Shown here: piece by piece, positions 23,716-36,381 of the stretch
Layout of the letters: every line of letters begins with the position of its first letter
Position numbering within the stretch: the stretch's first letter is position 1
Source: Neospora caninum Liverpool
Lineage: Eukaryota > Apicomplexa > Conoidasida > Eucoccidiorida > Sarcocystidae
DNA length: 64,000 bases
NCBI RefSeq assembly: GCF_000208865.1
Contig: NC_018390.1
Location: 4,978,270-5,042,269 of the forward strand
Direction of reading: 5' to 3'
Notes under the pieces: model-generated
The model's database searches: none
What the model was told of the DNA's origin: nothing
What the model saw: the letters and a program-made list of their open reading frames with translations, nothing else
Program-made: the position numbers and the translations under genes

Positions 23716-25268
23716 ATGGCCCAGGAGAAGACAAACTGTTTGCATCGCATGCACGAGGAAATCCGCCTGGCTCGAACGGCTGAAGCCATCACGGAGTACC
23801 CGAAACAACTTCTCCGTCTAGTGGAAGAGGAGATCTCGATGCACTACAGACACGCCCATGAATGCCGACGACGCATTGCCGCGTAAGAGCCCTTTCCCTT
23901 GCTCTGACCCATTTTTTCTCTGCGCCTGCGCTGTCACAAATACGGGTGTAGTGCGTGACTCCTGAACCCCGACGAGAAGTGTGGGTATGAGTTTTGAAGC
24001 GAGGGTGAGATGAGACCGAAGACTCCCGTGTCCCCTGTTTCGCTTATGGCCACACAAAGTAGAGTACGGACCAGCCCTTGTTCAGGACACAGGGGTACAG
24101 TGGGTTTTCTCTCTTGACGTAGTTTTCTTGGCTTTCACGCTTCCCCGCAGCGGGCGACTGTCTAGGATTTCTGCCTATTTCAGCCTGTTGCGTGCAAGCG
24201 TCAACACCCTCGTGCGCCGTGCCTTGTGGGATCCTCTCCTGTTGTTCCGTTCTCGCCTCAGTGCAAATCGGCAGCACTCAGACCCGGGCGAAGCTGCGGC
24301 GTACGAGCTCGCGCATGCAGTGGCGGAAAAGAACATCGTCATTGCGCTGCGGGTTCGCGGGGCGTACCATCAGGAACGACTGCGGCTCCTCGAGCGCATG
24401 GCGGTCGAGTCGTGTGGACAGTTTGAGGCTTTCGATGGAGACACAATCGAAAAGCTCGCCGATAGGGAGAAGCTGCAATTAAAGCGGTTGTGCGAATCGG
24501 AGCACCGACGAAGGGAGAAACTCGCCTGGAAGGTCGCCTCGGAACGAAACGGAAAGTTCACAGCGGTAAGCGTCGCGCACAGACAGCACACGGGTTCTTC
24601 ACAGAGACGACATCTTGAGAAACGGACCAGCTAGACTCCTTGTTACCCTTTATCCACAAAGACTCCTCGGTTTCTACTACCGACGGTCTGCATTTGGACT
24701 GGTGATAACACCCCATCTCGGCCCGCGCTCTTCGTCCCTGCTCTCTGGAAAGCTTTTGCATATGTAGATTGCGCGAGCAGTCAGCGTGTGCCGCGAGTAA
24801 AAGAGACGTGGGGAGAGACTGGTAGACGCCAACAAAGTCCTGTACAGTTCGACATCGCCTAGCACCGTGCATGCAGACAACCAGGGAAATCAGCCGTGCA
24901 AATCTATGTGCCCATACGTTGACATCGTCCTTTCCTGCGTACACACGAGGAAATGATCTGTTGTGGCGGGGAGTCGAAACCTCCCGGTCTTTCTCTCGCA
25001 ATGTCGCTTTTTACAGGTCGCAGACGTCGTGTTTGAGAAAGATTGCTTGCTGGAGGATCCGTGGACCGACGCGCCGCGAGACGAAGACGATGCCCTGAGC
25101 TCCCCGTGGGGCGCGACCCCGTCAGAGAAGCCCCGAGTCAAGTTGTTCACGGCGGGGAGAGTTTGCCGCCTTCCGGTCCACAAAGCCGAACAGTTGTGTG
25201 CGCGCCGAGTCGTGCGACTTCTTCGCACTGTGGACTGCGGCTGGGTTCCACGGTCGCACGCGTTTTAG
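23716..25268 (+). CDS. Uncharacterised charged helical protein, 277 aa, 3 exons
   Basis: Exons 23716-23882, 24151-24565 and 25017-25268 join in frame (834 nt), with donors GTAAGA and GTAAGC and acceptors CCGCAG and TTACAG. The start ATG has A at -3 and G at +4. The protein is rich in Arg, Glu and Leu and looks largely alpha-helical. One helix-forming stretch runs from about residue 100 to 190 (AAYELAHAVAEKNIVIALRV, REKLQLKRLCESEHRRREKL). The last exon encodes an acidic linker and a Cys/Arg-rich C terminus. No signal peptide or membrane span is evident, and I do not recognise the family. Confidence 0.7.
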
Positions 25269-25449
25269 CGAAAATCGCATCCTCACAATCTCTGAAGTGA
25301 AAGCGCCGTCGGCTAAGACGCGCGCCTGACGCGTTTGGTGTGAAGTTGAGCAGACAGATGTCAGGCTGAACACACGGAAAGAGAGAAACGTGACATGCTG
25401 GCTCAGCTGTGTCCCCTTCCCCCTCGATGCCCCGAGGGACACCCAAAGT

Positions 25450-26973
25450 TTAAGTCACCTTTGAGCGGGGGATGAGACGCCGGAAGGCAAGCAGGACGGC
25501 TTTTTGTGAGGGAAACTCAGTCGAGTCCCCTGTTGGTGAAACGCCCACGAGCCCAAAGAGATGAGAGAGATAGCCGCTCGTCAGACTCGGAACATGTCTC
25601 TTCGCGTGGAACTTTTTAAAGCGCACGGAAAGCTCAACTTTTTCTGCGAAAGCTACGCGGCGCCAACGTTCTTGGTTTTTTGGCGACAGGAACTGGTCGC
25701 GGCTCAAAGCCGGCAGTTCAACTGCCGGTGCAACGATACAGTTTCTTTGTGCAGCTCTTGGACAACGAAAGGCACGCGTTTTCACACACATCGGAACTCG
25801 CCATTCGATCTCTTTCGCTGCACAATCCTCTCTACCACCCGTCCTAGGCCGCACCTCGTAGCGCGCACAGAGCAAAAGTAGGACACACGGTGAGTAGGCA
25901 GCGGGGGTAAGCCGCCCAAGTCTCCTAAATAGTTGATCAATTAAGCTTCAAGGACTCGAGGAGAAATTGAGAACCTGCCCCCGCTTCTCACCGGCTCGTC
26001 TAGAATAACAGGCCTTCAGACACTGCGAGTTAGGTGTCAGATGGATTTCCCTCAATTCATGCGTATGAATGTCTGTGCACACAAGACGTGGTTTTTTCGG
26101 AGAAACGCTGCTGAAGTCAGCGACAGTAGACCTCGCTCCTAGGACAGCTGCGAGCGTCGTCAGTCGCCAGGTTTTCTCTGGAACGGCAGGCCATGCATCT
26201 TTCTCCTCAGACGCCACCCGAGGAAGGCTTTACCGTATCTGAACGGATTTAAAGTCGTCTTCCCCAACTCGTTCTCATCCCCCCGTCCCCTGTTTAGTAT
26301 TTTTTGGACATAAGAAATACAGACTGTAAACGCTGAATGTGGTGTGGGTGTCGAATTTCGTGGAGGTCCGGTGCAAATGCGACCGACGTTTGGGCCTCGC
26401 GTTTCCGTGTGCCTGGTTTTCGTCTACTTTTGTCTGTCTATTCGAGGCGCGTGGATCGATTAAAGCTGGTCGTGGAAAGTTTTCGCCGAGGGTGCGGGGG
26501 ACGTGGTGAGGCGGCATTCCGACTTACACATGTACTGTCCTGCAGCAAACACTGCCCATGTGTGTCAGCCAGGGAAGCAGGCGCCCACGTACACGTGCAG
26601 CTTTCTTTTCGGCTATTTGCTGAATTCTCCTGGATCCGCCTGCAAAGAAGAGCAGATCCCCCCGTTAGAGAACATCCCCCCTTTTTTTCGTGCCTCGCCT
26701 CAGTATCCGAGACCTCGAGGGGGGGAGGGAAGAACGAATGCGTGTGACGTGCGTTTGAAGCTAGAGTGGACTTACAAATGTATAGGATCTCCAGCGTATG
26801 CTCAATCCCATCCCGAGGCTTCCTAAATCCAGCAGTAGTGCATAAAGGAACACAATCGCTGCAGCTGGACCACCGCCGAGGTCGGCCTCATACGCACACG
26901 GAGTCGAGTGCTCTTCGGTCCGTTTCCTCCCGGAAGCACGTTTGTCCATTTTCTTCTTCTTCTGTTTTCGCAT
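25450..26973 (-). CDS. Small uncharacterised protein, about 140 aa, 3 exons (tentative model)
   Basis: Proposed exons (downwards) are 26973-26776, 26022-25992 and 25643-25450; together they give 423 nt in frame. Exon 1 has a Lys-rich start (MRKQKKKKMDKRASGRKR), then a hydrophobic stretch (PAAAIVFLYALLLDLGSLGM), and ends at a consensus GTAAGT donor. The middle exon is only 31 nt. The last exon has a protein-like basic/hydrophobic pattern (KVELSVRFKKFHAKR, AVLLAFRRLIPR). The gene ends 180 bp from the stop of the convergent gene. Exon 1 and the last exon look coding; the 31-nt link rests on phase agreement alone. Family unknown. Confidence 0.4.
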
Positions 26974-27255
26974 CGAAAAGAGCGATGGCTGAAAGAAAGG
27001 ACGGGAAGCAGTTAGAAGGAACGCGCCCTTCTCCTCTCGTTGACGACTAACCAGCGAAACGGGAGTACTGCTGACGCAAGAAGAAACACATGTGCTGTCG
27101 TGTTATCGTGCTCTCCGTCGAGAACCCGTCAATCACTTCGACGGCACTCTCTGCTTCCTTAGGTTCGCTGTCACAAGAGATGTACAGGACCTCGCGTTTC
27201 CGAAAGCTGGAGACGATCCCTGTAGGCAGTTTATGTTCTCTTTTGCAGTATTGCC

Positions 27256-28641
27256 TCACACAGCATAGCGACCCCCCCCAAGCATCTTTTCAGGCTCCGC
27301 TTGTCTCTCCCGCTTTTTCGGTTTCGCTGCCATGAGATCGAGAGCGTCGTCATCTTGGCCGGGAACGTGCAGCTTCTTCATGGCATTCGCTAGCGATTCT
27401 TTTGTCAAACGGTATTTGTCGGGAGGTATTCCTCTAGGAGGATCCATGTGTTTGATTTGAGCTCCTCGTCCACCCCAATGTCGCCAGCCTTCACACAAGG
27501 CCCGACCCATGTCCTGTAAGAAGGCAATGACATGCACAAGAGCGGCGGCGGCTGCGATGGAAAACGAAGCGAAAGAGGGAAATGCGCAGATGCACGCACA
27601 TGCAGGACGGAGCTAGGAAACAGGTGGTGGAGTTGAGAGAAGAAAGAAAGAGCGGGATTCACGCACTGAACTCGCGATGAAGGGAAAGCGGAACCCACGA
27701 GATTACTGCGAAAAGCAAACCGCATCAGAAAACCAACAGATTTTACAGTCTCCCCGACGTCCTATCGACTTCTTTAACTCTGGCCTTCTGCGGTCTCCCT
27801 GCTTTCCCCAACTCTTTCCGCATGTCTGTTGCTTTCTGTCGAATCGGTAAGGAACTTTTCCCCAGGCATCATCTGACAGAAACTGAAAGGAAACAAATCG
27901 TGCATTTTGGCTGAAGCATTCCGTCACTCCTCGATCCGGTCGTCCCGGCGCACGATCTCTTGTCTTCCACCTCTTCCGCCGCCCCATCCCCTTCACGCGT
28001 TTCCTCGGTTTCACTGCTGTTTCCCCTCTTTCCTCGCTGTCTCCTCAGCTTTTCTCTCTTCCTTCCTCTCGCTTACAACCACCAAGAATGGGCAACGCGT
28101 TACACTCTCGATGCCTTCCGCATAGGACTTGAGGCGGTCGGAGGATACGGTGCAGTTCTTCGGATGTTTCTTCCTCCTGAACGCATCAGTGGGTACCAGA
28201 GAATGCGAGAAACTGCCTTTGCGATACGTTTCCCGCACGCATGCATCCTCTTTTGTACCGAGGATATCCCTCAATTTCAGGGCACATTTTCGCTGCCAAA
28301 AAACGAGACGGTTCACCCTGTCTTCGGTTCGGTCTCCGGATCAACGCGCATACAGAGGATTGCCGCATTGCGCTCGCGAGCGCCTGCCCAGGGCGAAGTG
28401 TCCCTTTGCTTCTTCTTTGACCAAGGTTCTGTTCCCGATGCAGGCCTTTCTTAAATCCATGCAGCAAAGGCACATCTTTAGGGTTATCGAAAGGAGGTGG
28501 CGTTTACCTGGTGCGCGCAACTCCTTCGAAGAGACGAGGAAGTCTTCCATCCGCCACTTCGAGGTACTTGATGACCCGATCGTGGTTCACCCCTGAGTGA
28601 ACAAAAGAGATACACAGTTCTCTTCTCTTCCGTAGCACCAT
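27256..28641 (-). CDS. Small uncharacterised protein, about 163 aa, 3 exons (tentative model)
   Basis: Exons (downwards) 28641-28508, 28176-28077 and 27513-27256 join in frame (492 nt). No single frame here is long, but the joined product reads as a coherent basic globular protein: VNHDRVIKYLEVADGRLPRL in exon 1, SSDRLKSYAEGIESVTRCPF across exon 2, and DPPRGIPPDKYRLTKESLAN with a Lys/Arg-rich tail in exon 3. Donors are GTAAAC and GTAAGC; acceptors are TTCAG and TTACAG. The start ATG has G at -3 and +4. A stretch near 27870-27800 also looks coding and may be an extra or alternative exon. I do not recognise the family. Confidence 0.45.
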
Positions 28642-28846
28642 CTCACGGGTCGTTTCTCGACGCGGCCAGTCTTCCATTCTTTTCTTTCCAGTCCTTGTCT
28701 CTCAGCCATGATCAACCGCTTCGTTTTTCCTTGTGTCGTCTTCGTGTCCTCTCTACCCACTGCTTCTCGATAACCAATACACGCACAGATGCACGCGCAA
28801 GTGCCTACACACGGGTCCATGTTTGCATGCCACGTGTGGGGTGTCC

Positions 28847-30969
28847 TCAGCCGTGTTTGTGGTGTGGTTCTGGCTTCTTACGCGTCTTTCGCTGTCTTTC
28901 CAGTTCAACCTCGACGCGTTTCCGTTCTTCGTCCAGCCTTTTCTGTTTGGCCTTCCTCGCCACCTCTTGCTGATCCAGGAGCTCGTCGATACACGCCGTG
29001 TAGTCTTCCTTGTCCAACGTGATGGACTCGTAGTACGCAGTCCCGCCCCAGTCCGGGCGCGGCGGGGAGAACGCCTTGAGTAGAAATCTCTCGTAGTCTT
29101 CCGCGTACTGACGCTCTTCCCAGTCAGACTGAAAAAGCACCTGGAAGCGCAGAGGCACAGCGAGGGCGACCGAGGAAACATAGAGAAATGGGGGAAACAC
29201 AGCGGGAGGAAGCGGAAAGCAAGAAGGATACGACAGTCGCGAGGAAATGAGAAAGCGACAGCTGGGGTCACCCCCACAGTGTCGCAAACCGTCACCTACA
29301 GCGAACGGCGTCCTCGGGGGATTCGTCATGCAGTATACGATACATCCGATAACCCGAGAAACAAATGCAAAGGAAGCAAACAAAAAAGGCGCCGTGTCCG
29401 AGCGAGGCGAGGCATTTCAAAAACGGAGATCCTTGGGATCCTCCACTGAGACTTTGTCTCTTCACAGACTCGAAAAAGAACCTTGAAAGGCGTCAACCCG
29501 GCAAGACGCCTCCGAGCGCGAGGCGACTGAAACGTTTCTAGGCGACTTAGCAGCACCAGTTGGTTACCACACGAAGTTCCCCAGTGCAGCACGTTTCCGT
29601 CTGTGGTGCAGCAATCGTGTGTCTGAGCGGGTGGCTCTTGGAGAAAAAACGAACCCACCTTGCCTTCTTTCATCAGCCTCCTTAAGAGGCTGCTCCGCGT
29701 CCACCGATCTCGATCCAGCATGGTCCACTTCCACTGGTCTCCTTCGACGAGTTCGTACTCGTCCTCGAGGTAAGATAACGCGGTTTGGTTCTTGTCGATG
29801 TCTTGGAGGACCAGCTTCATCAGTTCTTCTGCGAACTCGCTGCCGAACGGGTCTTCCTCGTCGTTTGCTGCTTGCGGCTCCGCAGCGCCCAATTTCTTCA
29901 CCTCTTCGCGCACGCGGCGAATCAGGCGACGCACCTTCTCTTCCGCATACTGGAGAAGAAAGGGGTGGCGTTTGCGCCTGAACACCGCGCCGTCTTCTGC
30001 GCGTCTTCTCGCGAGTTCTTCAGGGAAGTTTTTGAGGCTCCGCACTTCGTCCTCCGTCGGCGGCGACACAAATGCGCTTTCTTTCCAGGTCGAGGGGAGA
30101 GTGAGCGAGTCGTCGTGCAAGGGCGGATCCCGGATGGGCACGGGTCGTACCTGCCCTAGAATCGCCTTTCGCCGATCCGCTCTCCGCAGACCAAAGACAG
30201 GAAGTTCCTCTTGATTCGCCGCCGAAGACAGGATTGGCAGAGACGCGCGTCGCTCCGAAGTGTCTCTGCGCCTTTCGCGCGGGGCCCCGGCCGGCCGCGA
30301 CCGCGGTCGGACAGTGGAGCCCGACACGGGAGCGGCCTCGGCTGTCTCCTCCCTCTCCCCAGACTCCCCAAACTTCGAGGGGGAGGACGAAGGACGAGCG
30401 TCATTTCCAGAGGAAGAAGCGGGGCGCATCTTTCGAGCAATAGATGGGTCTCCGTGCTCGCCCTTCTCTTTTCTGTGCGCCCCGCTCGAGAGCTTTCGTT
30501 CTCTTCTTCGCCAGGCAGAAGCACCTGGTCCTGCGGACCTGTCTCGCCCCCGGTCCCCGTCCGAGGGCGAGACAGGGACGACCGTTCGCGCGGAAGGAGG
30601 GTAGAGAAACGGTCCGTACACGTATCGCGTTTCCGAGCTGCGCAGGCTGTCTTCGTCCTCGTCACTCGCATAGGGATCGTAGGCGAAAGGCCAGAGATCC
30701 TCAGAGTCCGAGAGGTGAGGAGCCCGCTTGGTTCTGCTTGGAGAGAAGAACGCGTGAAACGCGTCTTCACTGGGATACGAACACTCGGAAGGAAAGGCCC
30801 GAGAGGGGACAAGCCGTGGAGGCGGAGGCGTGGGAAGAGAGGCGCGGGAGGCGGAAGAGCCGGCCTGGCGGGGAGTTGACGGATGGGAACAGACGGGGGA
30901 ACCAAACTCCGGAGTGACGCAGAGGTCGAACCCCTCGAAGCCGGTGTGCGAATCGTCCGTGTCGGCCAT
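28847..30969 (-). CDS. Uncharacterised charged protein with basic coiled-coil C terminus, 534 aa, 2 exons
   Basis: Exons (downwards) 30969-29659 and 29140-28847 join in phase 0 (1605 nt). The ATG at 30969 has G at -3 and +4; an in-frame TTG further upstream is not a likely start. The first 250 residues are Ser/Pro/Arg-rich and probably disordered. From about residue 300 the protein turns helical (RKRHPFLLQYAEEKVRRLIR, FAEELMKLVLQDIDKNQTAL). The C-terminal exon has an aromatic-rich block (SDWEERQYAEDYERFLLKAF, PDWGGTAYYESI) and ends in a Lys/Arg/Glu coiled coil. There is no signal peptide or membrane span. Family not recognised. Confidence 0.7.
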
Positions 30970-33900
30970 CTCCACTGAGCGCGCGCACGCCAAGGGCCAG
31001 AGAGTGGCACGATCGGTCGCAGGACCGTAGGAAAGAAAAGGAAAGGCGGCTCAAGCAGGAGACGGGAGGAGCGTCCGGAAGGTGGAAGAAGCGAGGACGG
31101 AAGACTTAGGTCAATCGAGACACGGAGATGCGGAGATCAGGCGGCAGAGGCAAAGTTGAGAGACAGCGCAGAAGTAGATTCACGGGCACAGAGAGAGCAA
31201 GTGAGGGGGAAAAGGACAAAAGAGAGAGTGGCACGCATCTCGCGAGACAGCGCACCCGATGGGGAGGACCGCGAAGGCATTCCAGAGAGAAACGAGCGGC
31301 GGACAACAGCTGAGAGAGAAAGAGGCTAAAACAAAGGGGAACAAGACGTAGAAAGATGTTGGTGAGCCACTGGAAAGTTTTGGGGGGCAGGAGAGACGAA
31401 TCTGTCTCTTTGAGAGGAAGAAGAGAGCGGCAATCCCCCAGTTCTCATTCAGCCCTCCTGCCTGGGAGACACCCTACTTTACCTGCGGCGATCCGTCCCC
31501 GAGAAAAGAGACACAAATCGAGCCATGACACAAAGGGAAACCCCGAAAACAAGAGACCGGAAGACGGGGAAATTGAAGGAACAGCAGGGAAGAGATCGTT
31601 GCATGGAAACAGAGAAAGAGGAAAAATCGGGCGGAAACACTCGAGGACAAGACCACAGACAAAAGACGCTCGGTCAGCTAGCCAATTGGCGGCGCGTTGC
31701 TCCGGAAGGGAGTAGCAACCTGTCGCAATACACAGACTGTGACAGAAAAAAGGTCCGTCCACCTCTTCTCCAATAAACAAACTCTCCCGCGGTATTTAAA
31801 CACCCGGAGGAGGCTCAGTGGGATCTTTCCTCCGCTGAGTTCCTTCTTGTTTCCCGCCACACTAGAGTACTCGCTGCGCAACTGCCGTGCAGGGTCTTGC
31901 ATTTTTTCAAACCTGAAATTGCCACCGGCTCTGGAAAAAATCCTAAACAAACGGTCAGGAGTGTCGGGGCAGTCGTGTTCACTTGGGAGAGGCTGGACTT
32001 CCGCCGCGCGGAGAGATGTGCACCCCTTTCTCTCCCTGGGGCGAAAAGGTGAACGATAGGGATATACTGGTGTTTTCATGAGTGACTCTATACACGCGGA
32101 TCGGAGACAGGCAGTGGCGCATTAGGACTGGTACAGGAAGAACCCGTAACCCACTGAGCCGCCTTTTGTGCACTGCTTGCTTGGTGCCTCCTGGTTGCAA
32201 TTGTATACCGTAGTCTGTGTCTGGTGGGCCCGCGCTCGGTGGTTTCAGTCTCGTCACCGAGAGTCGATTCAACAAGAAACGAGCTTGGTGCCTGTTTCTG
32301 CTCTTTGCAAAGCTGACGCGCGACACAACTCTAATGGTAGGAAGCAGGCAACCCACTCCGCACACGAATGCTGCAGTTCACCTGGGTCCGGGACCGGTCA
32401 GATCCGTCGCATGAAGATTCCGCACGTACGTCTACGGCGAGTACCTGTCTTTTGTCTGACTGTAGGGATCTCTGCAAAGTTCAGGCGTACCCAAAAGTCT
32501 CTACCTCCGAACACATGTCACGTGCAAGTCTGTTTTCCTCATCGCGAGTGAGCGAGGCTTCGTGACGCGAATTCGAAACAAACAGCCGTTTTCTCAGCAG
32601 GAAACGGCGCCGCCAGACATTGTTTTCTCTGCCTCCGGTACTCAACGATAGAGCGGCGGAAGCTGCGTTTAGCCGTACTCCAGTGGCCAAATACAGCGTA
32701 CGCATGCACGTGCGTACGCAGACCAGTTACGGTTCCACAGGATTCGCAGCTGACTGTTTCTGTTGTTTAAACCGGGCCGGATCTGCTGCGCACATCCGCT
32801 TTCTCAGAGTTAAAAACTCGTCGCATGTGCGCACACTAACGGGCGGAAGGCTCCGAAAGATGACAGAAACTTCGCTTTTCATGCAAAGCGATTTCGACAT
32901 AGTGAGAAGGCGAAGCAGTCCGTCACCGCCGGAAGGTTCTGCGATCCGTTGCTGGGTCTCCACGCGTTTCTGCAAAGCACAGTTTTGCCACAGATCTGGA
33001 CAAAGGGATGTATTCAGAGCGGGGAGGCGGAGCAAATCGAGGAAATGCGAGTGATTTCTTGGCGGTTAACACCGCTTTTGGTTCGGCCTTCTCTCTTGCT
33101 GGTCTGTTACCTCTGTTCCAGCGGGAGAGTCAGTGCAACGGGGCAGTCGAAAATGGAAGCGTAGTGTATCGGTTTACGGGAGCGCGAGCAGTCGCGAATG
33201 TACTGAATGATTCCTCCCGGTAGTTTCAAAGATTCCAAAGCGGAAGCTTCATCTGGTTCTTCCGAGAAGCAGTCCCCAAAACTGGCCAGACGCGGAAACG
33301 GCTAGGCATCCCCCTGTCTGACTGCGACACCCAACGGACCCCTTCTCCATTCACTGGCTGTGGGTTTGTCTCTTGAGTGCATTTGTCGCTCACATTTCAA
33401 TGGCAAGCGAAACGCGTCCGTACTCCTGTCTTCCCCTTTTCTAGCCTATCTTGGCAGTTTTCCCCCGCTTCTTGCTCTCTTTGCGCTTCTGTCTCTGGCC
33501 GTCCTTCGCGCTCTCGGTCTTAAATAGAGTGCACGCCGTCTTCCCCTTCTTTCATGCGTCTTCTTCACTCCCTGCCGCACTGCAGTCTGTCACGAAAAAA
33601 AAAAGCCTCCTGGACGATAAATGAAGCTCGTGGACGGGCACTGGGTGAGCGTCGCCGCACACTGTTGGCGCCCTCGTTGAGAACGCGATTTTGCTTGCTT
33701 AACGTAGACATATCCACTTGCTAGAGTGCGATTGCCAGAACAGAAAACCCTCGCCGTTTTGCAAACGCGCAGTTTCCAAGGGTGTTTATCGTCCCATTTT
33801 CCTTGAAGAAGGAAGCAGGCCCAGTTCCTGTGGAGGACCCGTTGTGTTCTCTCCGGGGTGGTGTGCATCCCTAATGAAGGCTGCCTCATTTTCTCTGCCG

Positions 33901-36381
33901 TGTTCACACTTTCGCTTCCCTGCTTGCTTCTTCTCACCGTCGCCGTTTTCAACTTTTTTCGGCAGGGGACGAACATTTTCGGGGCTGATTCAGAACACCT
34001 GACAGCGGTGAGATGAGGGCGGCGTTGGCCGTGGAGCCCTCTTTCTAATTCTTGAGTCTCCCAAGTCGAATCCATCTTCCTGTTTTTCGTCGCTCCCGCA
34101 GCACCTTGTACGTATACATATATACATATATACATATATATATATATATATTTATGTGCGTATATGTGTGATATGCATATGATATTTGTACGCTACGCAT
34201 GTACCTTTATGCTACCCAGCCGCACGCGTCGGACAAGATAAACGCATATACATATATGCATAGGAGTACTACACATATATATGCGTAGGGGTCGAAGTAT
34301 GTACGTGTGTACTGGAACGTAGAGATATGTGGAGCTGAAACGTGTGTCTTTGTCCATTTCGATCCAGACCGGAAATAGTGTCACCCCGCCAGAAGGGCGG
34401 AACCTCTGGTGCTCGTTGCACTCCTTCGTTTCTTTCAGAGCTTTTCCCGTCATTCTCGGCCTCTCTGCCGCCTCCGTTCCTCTTTCTCGATTTCCTTCTT
34501 TCTGCTTCTTTGACGCGGGCGACGCTGCACAGCACGAAAATTCGCACAGCCCAGTCCGGCTTTGCGAAAGGGTCGCCCGTCTGTGCGCCCGGAATTTCGT
34601 TTTTGCAGCGAGAGCACTCTCCCCCGCCGTTCTTTCTCATTTTTGTCCACGGAAATCCCTTCTCCGTTCCCTGAGTCGTCACCTCTATCTTCACGAGGGC
34701 TGTGAAGTTTGCGCTGCGTGGTTCGCCTTTGCGGTTTCGGAAAAAGACAGCAGTTCCCCCCGAGAAAAATCCAAAAGCGAACCGGGGGTGGCGACGTCGC
34801 GGTGCGTGTACCAGAGGGAGAAAAACCAGTGCGTTTTTTATCCCTTCTCAGTCTCTACGTTCCTGTTCTCGGCAGTTTTTCTCGTCATCTCTGCTCTAGA
34901 TACACTGACGCGTTCGAACGGACGCCCAATCAAAAGCGTCCTAGCCGCGAAAAGCTGGATTTTGGAGTCCACTTTCTTTTCTTTCCCGCTTTCTCCTCTC
35001 GCTACCGAACAAAAACGCGTTGTGTCCTTCGTTTTTCTGCGGCGTTTGGCCTTTCGGTGCATCCCACTGCCTGCGAAGAGACTCACTTCCAAGTGCTTTG
35101 CGCCGGCGCCGTGGACGTTTTCTCTACCCTCTACATTCACGCGCCTCCCAGCCGGGGCTTCCGGTTTCGCCGCAAATCTTCCCGCAGGCTTTCGACTGCG
35201 CCTGGCCGTCACGGTTTCCAGCCCTCACGAATTTGCGTTCGGGATATCAGGGCCTTCTGCAGCTGAGGAAGCAACGAGTAAGCACGCGTTTATCGAAGGA
35301 ACGATTTCCTCGGCCCTCTCTGCTCGAGCACCCGCCGCTCGCACAGCCTGCGTCGTTTAGCCGCTGCGTTTTCCCGACAAAAGAAACCACAGACAGCGAC
35401 CGAAGCACAACGCCTGGGAGGGTCTCCCGACAGAAAAAGTGAAATGAGGGAGCTGCCTTTTCACTTCGCACTAGCTCTCTTTCCTCAGCCATCTCTTCCC
35501 CGTCTCCTTTCCCCGAATCCGACTCTTCCTTTGTTCTTCCTCTTTCTCTGGTCCCGTGAAGTGTGTGAGTGTTTCCGACCTCTTTCCCTATCTCTTTTCC
35601 CTCCACCGATTGCGGATTATGCGTTGTGTCTTCTCGCGTGTCTGCTCTTCCTTTTCTCGACGTCTCTTTTCTCCCGCCGCTCCCCCCGCGACATGCTTGC
35701 ACTTCTTCTTGTGAAAATGTGGAGAGAAAGACAGGCGCATGGCTCTAATCAGAGTGCGGTTGTGAAGCGGCACGTTCTGGGGAAAACGGGAAAGACTGCG
35801 GGGAAGAGGAGGCAATCATTCTCGAATCTTGTAGACAGAAAAGAGACAAACACACTGCAACAGACAAGAATGAAGCTGTCTCTCGTACACCTCGGAAACG
35901 CTGGCTTCGGCGCAGCACTCACCAGGGGGCGTCTGGCTTCCGCAGCAGCCGAGCGTTTCTTGCCACCTTCCCGGGAGAAGACGCGCGAAACCGCTCTAAA
36001 GCGAACAACACAGAAAGAGGGGTAGATATGTGTAGGGAGAACGGAGACGCGTTTGGTGTTTTCGGCTGATCTGGTTTTTCGATCTTTTTCTCACATGTCG
36101 CAGAGAGGTTTTCTCGCCACGAGAGATTCACGAGACTCATCACGATTCCACGACTGCTTTTTTTTCTCTTGGTCAGGAAGTGACAGCCGGGGATGGCCTG
36201 GAAATCTCAAGTGTATGTACAGTCTGGATCCTCGTAAAGTGTGTGGGGGTGGTGAGACGGCTTGTCTGCTTCCTTCACGCCCGTCCAATTCTCCGCTTCC
36301 TCGTCGTGCCGCTTTTCTTTTCAGCCTCGACACTGCCTCGCGACAGTCCCCCCCAAAGACCCGGAATCTCCCTGAGGGAAA
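30970..36381. other. Divergent intergenic region, 5.4 kb, upstream of the E2 gene
   Basis: The region lies between two divergent genes. It turns strongly pyrimidine-rich on the plus strand from about 33400 onward, as expected of a long leader of the E2 gene. It contains an AT-rich microsatellite at 34112-34190. Several open frames between 34329 and 36025 overlap in all three plus frames; this reflects base composition more than coding. No gene supported. Confidence 0.45.
34112..34190. repeat. AT-rich microsatellite (ATAC/AT repeats)
   Basis: Imperfect TATACATA units pass into a pure AT run and then TATGTG/ATATGCATATG variants. Similar shorter imperfect AT repeats continue to about 34330. Confidence 0.9.

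Noticed and set aside
34329..35360. Plus-strand open frame of 343 codons upstream of the E2 gene
   Set aside because: All three plus frames are long and open here because of pyrimidine bias; the product is Ser/Phe/Leu-rich without domains. More likely leader sequence.
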